NCBI RefSeq assembly: GCF_019597925.1
Contig: NZ_CP080442.1
Span: forward strand, 785,001 to 849,000
Source of the DNA: [Clostridium] scindens
GTDB lineage: Bacteria > Bacillota > Clostridia > Lachnospirales > Lachnospiraceae
Length of the DNA stretch: 64,000 nt
Direction of reading: 5' to 3'
The number at the start of each line of letters is the position of its first letter. Positions within the stretch are counted from its first letter, which is position 1. Shown here one piece after another: positions 1 to 6,352 of the stretch. Under the pieces are notes generated by a model. That model had not been told where the DNA came from. It was given only the letters and a program-made list of their open reading frames with translations, and ran no database searches. Position numbers and translations under genes: made by a program.

Positions 1-175
1 CATTACCGCCCTTTATCCGAGATTGTCCCATGAGGACGAGTTGCAAGGCGAGAGCAATTCCATATCCAACCAAAAGCGGATTTTGGAAACCTACGCCAAG
101 CAGAACGGCTTTACCAACCTGCGCTGGTACACCGACGACGGCTTTTCCGGCGCGAACTTTGTTGAGGTAAGATAA
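1..175 (+). pseudogene. Outer-element large serine recombinase, N-terminal fragment (interrupted)
   Basis: The open frame enters from outside the window and reads through a typical serine-recombinase N-terminal stretch (LYPRLSHEDELQGESNSI, then WYTDDGFSGANF). After position 160 the frame runs into foreign sequence and stops at 173-175. The matching rest of the protein, starting DRPGFQAML, resumes at 31,431 on the same strand. This is therefore the 5' part of one gene split by the inner element. The upstream catalytic-serine region lies outside the window. Confidence 0.9.
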
Positions 176-182
176 CGATACC
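151..182. repeat. Left element junction (attL) with terminal inverted repeat
   Basis: Target codons end CGCGAACTTT and the element starts GTTGAGGTAAGATAAC. The sequence from 161 to 181 is an imperfect inverted repeat of 31,406-31,426, with 18 of 21 positions matching when aligned by eye. CTTT is common to both junctions and should contain the crossover dinucleotide. Symmetric arms around a short core are what large serine recombinases of the TndX type recognise. Confidence 0.8.
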
Positions 183-215
183 TTTTTTGCAGAGGGTGTT
201 ATCTTACCTCTTTTT
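164..215 (+). terminator. Perfect 13-bp hairpin at the left end, followed by T5
   Basis: GAGGTAAGATAAC (164-176) is perfectly inverted at 198-210, with a 21-nt loop and five T residues after it. It reads as an intrinsic terminator on the plus strand, stopping transcription of the interrupted host recombinase from entering the element. It reuses the terminal repeat, so it may also be a recombinase arm site. Confidence 0.65.
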
Positions 216-223
216 GATGTATG

Positions 224-1899
224 TTAGATAGCATAACTCTTTACGTCGGCTCCTATCTGTCTGAAATAGGAGATACTTTCAGTAGGCTTGTCGCCTGTAT
301 CAACTCTGCCGACAAAGCTATAAAAGATTTCGATTTTGCGGGTGTTCGTTTCCTTATCCAGTTCGTGAATAAGAATACGGTCAATAAATTCATGGACGTT
401 TTCGTAGGTCAGTTCTTCAATCGCTGTGTATCTGCGTACCAGTGCGACAAACCTTTTTACGTCCGCGCTGCGCTCGGTGGCGTTGTCGATTTCCTGTGAC
501 AGCTCCGCAATCCTCCGGGTCAGCGTCTTTTTTCTTCATCATAGCCGGAAGTCAGAAAAGCAAATTGTTCATCTGAAAGTTTCCCTAAAGCGTTGTCCTC
601 GTAGAGCTTGCGGAATAAGATGTTCAGCTCGTTAATACGGTTCTGCGCCTTGTCAAGTTCTTTCCGCTGCTGTGTCAGCGTCTTTTGTACTGCCTTTGCG
701 CTGCACTCGTTGGCGGTTTCGATAAACTCCTGTTCATGCTCTTTCACATAAGACGTTACTCGCTGCAAGTCTGCAAGGACAAGTTCTTTCAATACGCTTT
801 TGCGGATATAATGCGTAGTGCAGAGCATATCATTTCTTGCCCGGTTGCGGTAGTTGCCGCAAGTGTAGGCGTGTTTCCGTTCAAGCGTCCCGGCTCCGCG
901 TACTGCATACATTTTGTAGCCGCAGTCCCCACAAAAGAGCAGCCCGGAAAACAGGTCAATTTCATCAACCTTTGTCGGGCGTTGCCGGGTGGCAATCCGC
1001 TTCTGTGCAAGTTCAAAGGTTTCTTCATCAATCAAAGGTTCGTGAGTGTTGGGGAAGAAATACCTTTTTTCCTCCGGGTTCTTTTTCGTCTTTTTCGACT
1101 TATAAGATACCTTGTAGGTTTTCCCGGTTATGGTATGCCCTAAATACTCTTTCCTTGTCAGAATGTCGTACAGTGTCTTATCCGGCCAGTTGTACCATGC
1201 GTTGAGCTGTGGGCGGGGGTGGCGTTTGCTCCCTGTCCTGCGGTAGCGCAGTTCCCCGACGGTCAATATCTCATTGTCCCGCAGCCAGTTCTGGATTTCA
1301 CACATACGGTCGCCCCGTACATACATTGCAAAAATCTGTTTTACGACGTGTGCCGTTTCCGGGTCGGGTATCAGATGATTGCGGTTATCCGGGTCGATAA
1401 GGTAGCCGTAAGGAGCTTCGCCGTTGACGCGCTCGCCTTTCTGTGCCTTTGCCTGTTTGACAGCCCGGATTTTCTTTGAGGTGTCGCGGGCGTAAAACTC
1501 GTTGAACCAGTTCCGCAGAGGGGTAAACTCGTTATCTTCCCTCGCTGTGTCTACACCGTCGTTAATGGCAATGTAGCGCACTTCGTATTCGGGGAAAACA
1601 ATCTCTATCAGTTCGCCGGTTTTCAGATAATTACGTCCCAGACGGGAAAGGTCTTTTGTTATGACGGTCGCCACGTTCCCGGCTTCAACCTCATGCAGCA
1701 TGGCTTGAAGCCCCTCACGCTCAAAGCTCACGCCGGAAAATCCGTCGTCTACAAAAAAGCGTGTGTTGAAAAAGTGGTGTTCGTCAGCATACTTTTGTAA
1801 AATCAGTTTTTGGTTCTGTATGCTTTCGCTTTCCCCGGCTTGCATATCTTCCTGGCTCAATCTGCAATATAAAGCGGTAATCTTGTCTGTCTGTAACAT
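224..1899 (-). pseudogene. Element's own large serine recombinase, frameshifted near the C-terminus
   Basis: Site-specific recombinase that would integrate and excise the element. The start is the ATG at 1899 behind AAAGGAGGACAAA. Resolvase domain (residues about 5-160: LYCRLSQED, DDGFSG, TKDLSRLGRN), recombinase domain (about 165-300, PYGYL), zinc ribbon (CGDCG...C) and coiled coil are visible. The frame breaks in a run of six A residues (528-533 on the plus strand). Restoring one A lets the protein continue (EEKKTLTRRIAEL, then EIFYSFVGRV) to a stop at 224-226, giving a normal length of about 560 residues. It lies at the left end, pointing outward. The cause is either a real inactivating deletion or a homopolymer sequencing error; the sequence cannot tell which. 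Confidence 0.88.
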
Positions 1900-1999
1900 T
1901 TTGTCCTCCTTTCCGACGACAGACAAGCATGGTATTTGTACTGTCTATATTATACCACATACCGCTGCCTGTGTCATGTATAAAATGTGAAGAAACGCC

Positions 2000-2167
2000 C
2001 TATTTCCGGGCGTTTGCGGGGTTCAGCTCCATGTCCTTGCGAATGAGCTTCTTTATCTTTTTATCCAGTGTGTCCGTTGCGCGTTCACTTGCGGACGAAC
2101 ATACAAGGTAAGTAACTTTTCCGATTTTATGCTCCGTTGTGGTAACGGGCGTCTGGTTTTGCGTCAA
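2000..2167 (-). CDS. tnpW: TnpW-family small protein
   Basis: A small conserved protein found beside the serine recombinase in Tn4451/Tn4453-type elements; its function is not established. The residues TQNQTPVTTTEHKIGKVTY and the basic tail DKKIKKLIRKDM fit the family. I prefer the TTG start at 2167, eight bases after AAAGGGGG, giving 55 residues. A longer hydrophobic-start reading to 2227 has no good ribosome site. It lies just upstream of the recombinase and reads in the same direction. Confidence 0.75.
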   Translation of the reverse strand: MTQNQTPVTTTEHKIGKVTYLVCSSASERATDTLDKKIKKLIRKDMELNPANARK

Positions 2168-2641
2168 AGAAAATCCCCCTTTCTTTCGCAAACATATAAT
2201 ACAGTCTATGAATAGCAGCAAGTCCACTATTCAAGAAAACAAAGGCTTTAATCGGACGGTTATTAGCATAACCTCATGGGAATTTCACCCCGGCATGGTT
2301 CTCATGCAGCCCTACCCATTGCCTGCGACGCTCTTAACGCTCGGACTGTGGCTGTAAGGAAGTATCATTGTATATTTTGCGTGTCGTCGCCCGCAAGCCG
2401 CTACACTTGCTTTCCGGCGCGGTGTTGGTCGCTCGGCTGTCCGGGCGGGGATAACCTCACCCGGATAGCGTCATGGCGCACCCACCGTATGGCTCGGCGC
2501 AAAAGGAACGTATCCGATTTGCCCTATGCTGCGCCGCCGTTATCTTGCGCCGCTTTCTTTGTCAAGGTTCAGAATGGCTTTGCTGCCGCGTCAGCAGCGG
2601 AACGGAAAAGGGGGAGAGAGAAAGCGTCCCGCCGCTGCGGT
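2168..2641. other. Gene-free stretch between tnpW and the HTH gene
   Basis: No frame on either strand has both a ribosome site and protein-like composition. A long plus-strand open frame here runs antisense through the HTH and sigma genes and is rejected. The stretch includes short inverted repeats such as GGTTATTAGCATAACC around 2259-2274. I see no known excisionase; a structured RNA or recombination accessory site is possible but unproven. Confidence 0.4.
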
Positions 2642-2902
2642 TTATTCCTCTGCCTTAAAGGTGAGGACAGCCATCATCAGTTTTGCTTGCAGCCGTTCCC
2701 GAATGTCGTGGTCTACGCCAAAATAGACGTTCCCGCGCTCGTCGTACAGCTTCCGCATGGAGAGGCGGGCTATGTAGCCGCTGAAATGCTGCAAGACAAT
2801 CTTCATAGCGTCCGGGTCGCCCTTTGTCGCTGCCAAAATGACAGGATAGGGAACAAGGGCTTTTTCCGGGTAGCCGGGTTCGTTACCATTCGTCCCATTC
2901 AT
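2642..2902 (-). CDS. HTH-domain protein (Tn916 Orf8-like)
   Basis: A small helix-turn-helix protein of the HTH_16 type that accompanies a sigma-like protein in Tn916 and related elements. The body reads PVILAATKGDPDAMKIVLQ, then YIARLS and ERLQAKLMMAVL. Start at 2902 is set by GGAGG nine bases upstream; another ATG at 2908 sits too close to it. It overlaps the end of the sigma-like gene by 20 bases, so the two are probably translationally coupled. A paralogue lies at 10,222. It probably regulates transfer genes; this is inferred from position. Confidence 0.75.
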   Translation of the reverse strand: MNGTNGNEPGYPEKALVPYPVILAATKGDPDAMKIVLQHFSGYIARLSMRKLYDERGNVYFGVDHDIRERLQAKLMMAVLTFKAEE

Positions 2903-3314
2903 CAGCATTTTCCTCCAGATATTTTTTTAGCAGCTCAAAAGAGCTTGTCCGCCTGTACTGTATCGTGCTTCTCGACGTATCGAACAGCTCCGCAATCTCG
3001 GTGTCGTTCATTCCCTCGAAATAGTACAGGAGTACGGCTTTGCGCTTTTCTTCCGGCAAAGTACGGATTGCTTCAAGAAGCAGCTTCGGCGTGATTTTCT
3101 TCCCGGCTCTTTCAAAGGCGATTTCCCCTTTGAAATATTCATCAAAGGTATGAAGCTGCCGCGCTTCTTCTAAGGTCAAGTCGGAAAAGGTAATCTCCCT
3201 TGCCTTATGCCTGTGCAGCTCTTTGTGAGCGTCACACGCTTCATTGTGCAGTACCGTATTACAAAACTTCTGGAAAGCGCACTGTTTTATAAACTCCCTG
3301 CGATTAGGTTCCAC
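2883..3314 (-). CDS. Sigma-70 region 4-like protein (Tn916 Orf7-like)
   Basis: A sigma-factor-like regulator. The C-terminal half carries a region-4 helix-turn-helix: LPEEKRKAVLLYYFEGMNDT, followed by EIAELFDTSRSTIQYRR. The N-terminal part (REFIKQCAFQKFCNTVLHN) matches the Tn916 Orf7 group. I choose the GTG at 3314 because AAAGGGGGTGA precedes it; the longer reading to 3437 begins in an AT-rich tract unlike the rest. Length would be 143 residues. In Tn916 this gene pair participates in control of excision and transfer; the same role here is inference. Confidence 0.8.
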   Translation of the reverse strand: MEPNRREFIKQCAFQKFCNTVLHNEACDAHKELHRHKAREITFSDLTLEEARQLHTFDEYFKGEIAFERAGKKITPKLLLEAIRTLPEEKRKAVLLYYFEGMNDTEIAELFDTSRSTIQYRRTSSFELLKKYLEENADEWDEW

Positions 3315-3489
3315 ATTCTCACCCCCTTTCTCGTTGGAAAGTTGGTGGTGCTTCCCCCTTTTCGCGGGGCAATACTGCCTTTTGAAAAAAACGCCGAAGA
3401 TTTTCGGATTTTTTTCAAAAAATTTTTTGAGCAGCAAAATACGCCTGTCCGAAAAGCCCGGACAGACGTATAGGTATTGTAAGCGGTAT

Positions 3490-3600
3490 TCAGATGATTA
3501 GACAGTTCATATTGATAGACGTAGTTTTCCCCGGCGGTGGTCGGGCTTTTTTTGATGTGTCAATGACCGTCGGATTTTGTCGATATGGTATGTGCTTCAT
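3490..3600 (-). pseudogene. Small ORF MKHIPYRQNPT..., probably frameshifted
   Basis: The ATG at 3600 follows AAAGGAGGTAGCCGCC, an excellent ribosome site. In the literal frame the peptide is 36 residues (MKHIPYRQNPTVIDTSKK...) and ends at 3490. Adding one A to the seven-A run (seen as T7 near 3547-3553) opens a longer protein-like frame reading ENYVYQYELSNHLNTAYNTY. This resembles the lesion in the recombinase. Function unknown. Confidence 0.45.
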
Positions 3601-3624
3601 GGCGGCTACCTCCTTTTAGCCGCC
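3601..3624. repeat. GGCGGCTA inverted repeat over the ribosome site
   Basis: GGCGGCTA and TAGCCGCC form a perfect 8-bp stem whose loop holds the AGGAGG of the small gene starting at 3600. If folded in the mRNA it would hide the ribosome site, suggesting translational control. Confidence 0.5.
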
Positions 3625-3771
3625 GCTTTTAACAGTGATACCGCGTCATTTCATTAGAAGATAAAAAGAAACGGCGGCTTTGGTTTTTCAAAGCTGCTGC
3701 GGAAATCAAAGAACGACAAGCAACAGTTCTGATTTTGCTCCAATATGGTTATTGGGGGCACAAATTAAATC

Positions 3772-3822
3772 AAAAAAGAGCCGATAACAGCAGTATTTCA
3801 AACTGCATATTATCGGCTCTGC
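3772..3822 (-). terminator. Terminator of the KTR-radical SAM operon
   Basis: On the minus strand GAGCCGATAA pairs with TTATCGGCTC (3778-3787 with 3810-3819), with an inner GCAGT/ACTGC stem, followed by TTTTTT. It lies about 30 bases after the stop of the radical SAM gene. Confidence 0.85.
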
Positions 3823-3850
3823 GTCTGTGCGTCTGGCTCTTTTAATTAAA

Positions 3851-4840
3851 TTATTTTTGTTGTTTTTTGGCTTTATTATATGTATTAGCTAACTGTCCAC
3901 AAGCTGCTTTAATCTCTCTACCATGAGAAACTCTCATGGTAACTTCAAGTCCTGTTTGCTCTAATTGATGTTTGAACGCAACCATTTCTTGTTTTTGTGG
4001 TGCTCTAATTTTTGAATTACTCGTCGGGTTGTATTGCAGCACGTTAATCATAACATTTTTGCCCTTAAACCATTTTGCAAGTTGCCTTATATCTGAGGAA
4101 CGGTCATTTATACCTGGTAAAAGCAAATACGCAAATACCACTTTTCGATTATGCCTTTGTGAATAGGACAATGCTTGCTTAACAACATCTTCAATAGCGT
4201 ACATGTGCATATGAGGAATGATGCAGTTTCTCGCAGCCTGTGTTGCTGCATGTAAAGATATTGTCAACTGAATTTTTAGATGTTCTTCGCGCAATTTTTT
4301 TAATTGATTAACTGGACCAACTGTTGATACGGTAATGCCGTCGGTTGGAAAGTTAAGTCCATTTCTATCTCGAAGAATATGGATTGCTGCAATCAAGTTG
4401 TCGTAATTGAATAAAGGTTCTCCCATTCCCATAAAAACGATACGATTTACTTTTTGACGTATCAATATGACCTGTTGCACAATTTCAGATGGTGTTAGAT
4501 TACGAACGAAACCATTGCGTCCGGACTCACAAAAAATACAGCCAACAGAACAACCAACTTGCGTACTTACGCAAACAGTCCCACCATCTCGCCGTTTAAT
4601 AAAAACCGTTTCGATATACCTGTTGTCTTTCAATTCATAAACATACTTTTCAGTATCGCTACTTTTATAGACTTTTTTTGTTGATATTGATAGATTTTTT
4701 TTGTGAAATGGCTGTTTATACAATTCCGCATATAAGGCTCTTGCTTTATCCTCTCCAATTACTTCCGACATTTCTTTGTAAGTAAATCCGTATGGGTCAT
4801 TCAATATTTCCGTAAGTGTACTTTTAGGTAAGTGTTTCAT
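3851..4840 (-). CDS. RlmN/Cfr-family radical SAM rRNA methyltransferase, divergent
   Basis: A radical SAM enzyme of the family that methylates A2503 of 23S rRNA: RlmN at C2 (housekeeping), Cfr at C8 (resistance to phenicols, lincosamides, oxazolidinones, pleuromutilins, streptogramin A). The CxxxCxxC cluster is C97, C101, C104, the GMGEPL motif is at 138-143, and the methyl-carrying cysteine is C314 in KAACGQL, so it looks active. At 329 residues it is slightly shorter than Cfr. The cluster reads FCESG where RlmN and Cfr usually have FCATG or FCSTA. ATG directly follows the stop of the KTR gene (TAAATG), so translation is coupled. Mobile location and an antibiotic-type attenuator favour a resistance role, but C2 versus C8 specificity cannot be read from the sequence. 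Confidence 0.85.
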   Translation of the reverse strand: MKHLPKSTLTEILNDPYGFTYKEMSEVIGEDKARALYAELYKQPFHKKNLSISTKKVYKSSDTEKYVYELKDNRYIETVFIKRRDGGTVCVSTQVGCSVGCIFCESGRNGFVRNLTPSEIVQQVILIRQKVNRIVFMGMGEPLFNYDNLIAAIHILRDRNGLNFPTDGITVSTVGPVNQLKKLREEHLKIQLTISLHAATQAARNCIIPHMHMYAIEDVVKQALSYSQRHNRKVVFAYLLLPGINDRSSDIRQLAKWFKGKNVMINVLQYNPTSNSKIRAPQKQEMVAFKHQLEQTGLEVTMRVSHGREIKAACGQLANTYNKAKKQQK

Positions 4841-5026
4841 TTAATATCCTTCCTTTTGTTTTTCAGAGTTTTTGATTATGATTTCTAATTTTTCAACATC
4901 AATGATATGTGTTAATTTACATTTAGGGCAGAAAAGAGGAAAATTTCTTAATACCGTATTATAAAATACTTGAACCCTCGTCTTTCCGTTACAAATTGGA
5001 CATTTTATCCAATATTTTTCAAGCAT
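4841..5026 (-). CDS. Cysteine-rich KTR-family small protein
   Basis: A 61-residue zinc-ribbon-like protein with two CxxC pairs (CPICNGKTRV and CPKC), the KTR signature of small proteins often found beside resistance genes on Firmicute transposons. No biochemical role is established. The start at 5026 follows AAAGGAGAA. It is the first full gene after the attenuator and its stop touches the start codon of the radical SAM gene, so both are one transcription unit. Confidence 0.8.
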   Translation of the reverse strand: MLEKYWIKCPICNGKTRVQVFYNTVLRNFPLFCPKCKLTHIIDVEKLEIIIKNSEKQKEGY

Positions 5027-5048
5027 AATATTTCTCCTTTTGTGCAAA

Positions 5049-5085
5049 AAAATACAGGTCAATTCTCAACATGAGCATTGACCTG
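5049..5085 (-). terminator. Second leader terminator, just before the KTR gene
   Basis: CAGGTCAAT (5085-5077) pairs with ATTGACCTG (5063-5055), a perfect 9-bp stem followed by TATTTTTTT. It lies between the leader and the KTR ribosome site, so it acts as an attenuator rather than a gene-end terminator. Confidence 0.8.
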
Positions 5086-5100
5086 CATTTATACATATAA

Positions 5101-5161
5101 CACTACAACAAAATTAAGGCATAGTTTTTATACTATGTCTATACATCGTTAGTTTTGTTGT
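5101..5161 (-). promoter_or_regulatory. Middle leader hairpin with nested stems
   Basis: ACAACAAAA pairs with TTTTGTTGT, enclosing a second stem ACATAGT/ACTATG. Its 5' flank GCGTATGCTA can also pair with UAGCAUGCG inside the leader peptide frame. This gives alternative folds that would depend on where a ribosome stalls. Confidence 0.55.
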
Positions 5162-5186
5162 ATAGCATACGCAAAATAAGCATGAC

Positions 5187-5210
5187 AAAAAAGCCCATAT
5201 TGAAAATGGG
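5187..5210 (-). terminator. First leader terminator and its antiterminator
   Basis: CCCAT/ATGGG (5210-5206 with 5198-5194) followed by CTTTTTT makes an intrinsic terminator. ATTGAAA at 5232-5226, right after the leader peptide stop, is complementary to TTTCAAT inside this hairpin (5204-5198) and can disrupt it, as in macrolide-inducible attenuators. Confidence 0.75.
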
Positions 5211-5234
5211 AAAAATCTTTTTTGGTTTCAATGC

Positions 5235-5261
5235 TTATCGAATACGCATGCTATGTAACAT
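5235..5261 (-). CDS. Regulatory leader peptide MLHSMRIR
   Basis: Eight codons and a stop, preceded by AAAGGGGG at proper distance. The peptide closely resembles known ribosome-stalling leaders of macrolide resistance genes, MTHSMRLR... (ErmD leader) and MTASMRLR (mef leader), whose Arg-x-Arg motif stalls drug-bound ribosomes. Here the motif is Arg-Ile-Arg directly before the stop. It is expected to sense ribosome-targeting drugs and control the downstream terminators. An in-frame ATG two codons upstream is too close to the ribosome site. Confidence 0.78.
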   Translation of the reverse strand: MLHSMRIR

Positions 5262-5284
5262 AAACATTTCCCCCTTTTAATAAT

Positions 5285-5313
5285 ACTATACAAAAAAAGC
5301 GGCTAATTGTCAA
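5285..5313 (-). promoter_or_regulatory. Promoter of the attenuator-KTR-radical SAM operon
   Basis: TTGACA at 5313-5308 and TATAGT at 5290-5285 are separated by exactly 17 bases; the start of transcription should lie near 5278, close to the leader ribosome site. It is a near-consensus housekeeping promoter, consistent with control by attenuation rather than by activation. Confidence 0.85.
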
Positions 5314-5407
5314 CATATACATATGAATTATTTTGGCTAACTGATTGAATTGTGTAGACATATCCAAGAAGAAAGGGGAACAGTAAAATGTAACAGGGTG
5401 AATAACT

Positions 5408-5761
5408 ATGGCAAAAAGACCAGTACCGAAATACGATTTCAAGGCTTTTGGGGCAGCGATAAAGGCGGCGCGGACAGGGCGCAAGGAGAGCCGCAAGAAA
5501 GTGAGCGACGAAATGTTTATCTCGCCGCGCTACCTTGCGAACATTGAGAACAAGGGGCAGCACCCAAGTTTACAGATTTTCTTTGAGCTTATGCTCCGCT
5601 ACAATATATCCGTAGACCAGTTTCTTTTGGAAACGCCGCCAGAGAAGAACACGCAGCGGCGGCAGCTTGACGCGCTTCTTGACGGTATGAGCGATACAGG
5701 CATACGGATTGTGAGCGCAACGGCAAAGGAGATAGCGGAAGTCGAAACAGAGGGCAGATAA
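5408..5761 (+). CDS. XRE-family HTH transcriptional regulator
   Basis: A 117-residue DNA-binding protein. The N-terminal helix-turn-helix (about residues 12-65) reads FGAAIKAARTGRKESRKKVS, then DEMFISPRYLANIENKGQHP, in the manner of phage repressor-type regulators. The C-terminal part is short and charged. It is divergent from the KTR operon and stands just before the oriT-like site and MobC/relaxase genes, so control of mobilisation genes is a reasonable inference. The ribosome site (AGGGTG) is weak. Confidence 0.8.
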   Translation: MAKRPVPKYDFKAFGAAIKAARTGRKESRKKVSDEMFISPRYLANIENKGQHPSLQIFFELMLRYNISVDQFLLETPPEKNTQRRQLDALLDGMSDTGIRIVSATAKEIAEVETEGR

Positions 5762-5898
5762 GAAGTGTCCGTCAGAATTGAATAAGGTTTAGAGAGCGTT
5801 GTAATCTTTTTTTGAGGATTGCAGCGTTTTTCTTTTGCGGAAGTTTGGCAAAACCGGGCATAGCTCCGTAGTAAGGCATAAGGGATAAAAACATTCGT

Positions 5899-5996
5899 AG
5901 CAAGCATAGGAAGCGGGTACCCACTTCCGTATTTTCCCCTCCCGCGCTGCGGCGCGTCGGTTGAAAATTGCTTGTTGGGAAGTGTCCCAAACCCTC
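5899..5996 (+). other. oriT: Candidate origin of transfer, copy A
   Basis: It lies directly upstream of mobC and the relaxase. It contains a palindrome around GGGTACCC (AAGCGGGTACCCACTT), a central GC-rich arm, and TTGGGAAGTGTCCCAA with 6-bp arms. The same outer blocks (AGCAAGCATAGGAAGCGGG and GCTTGTTGGGAAGT) recur inverted at 15,636-15,735. Hairpins just upstream of MobC and relaxase genes are the usual layout of oriT. The nick position is not identified. Confidence 0.6.
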
Positions 5997-6022
5997 GGAA
6001 CGGAAAGGAAAGGAGCGAATAC

Positions 6023-6352
6023 ATGAACGGACGCAAAAGAACGGTGCAAATCAAATTCAGAGTGACGGAAGCGGAACGGGATTTAATACTGGAAAAAATG
6101 AAGCTCGTACCCACCCGGAACATGGCGGCATATCTGCGGAAGATTGCCATTGACGGGTATATCATTCAGATAGACCATGCCGATATAAAGGCAATGACCG
6201 CAGAGATACAGAAAATCGGTGTCAACGTCAACCAGATAGCACGCCGCGTAAACGCGACGGGGAACGCATACCAAGAGGACATAGAGGAAATAAAGGGGGT
6301 GCTTGCGGAGATATGGCGGTTACAAAGATTAAGCCTATTAAAAGCACTCTAA
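6023..6352 (+). CDS. mobC: MobC-like relaxosome protein
   Basis: A 109-residue mobilisation accessory protein that helps the relaxase bind and open oriT. The N-terminal ribbon-helix-helix part reads VQIKFRVTEAERDLILEKM, followed by the MobC signature IQKIGVNVNQIARRVNATG. The start is the ATG at 6023 behind AAAGGAGCGAA; the open frame further upstream crosses the oriT-like region. The 3' end overlaps the relaxase start by 40 bases, implying translational coupling. Confidence 0.88.
   Translation: MNGRKRTVQIKFRVTEAERDLILEKMKLVPTRNMAAYLRKIAIDGYIIQIDHADIKAMTAEIQKIGVNVNQIARRVNATGNAYQEDIEEIKGVLAEIWRLQRLSLLKAL

Noticed and set aside
2276..3094. Long plus-strand open frame of 272 codons
   Set aside because: It runs antisense through the HTH and sigma-like genes, which have clear family motifs and ribosome sites; its composition (many Cys, Arg, Ser) is that of a shadow frame.
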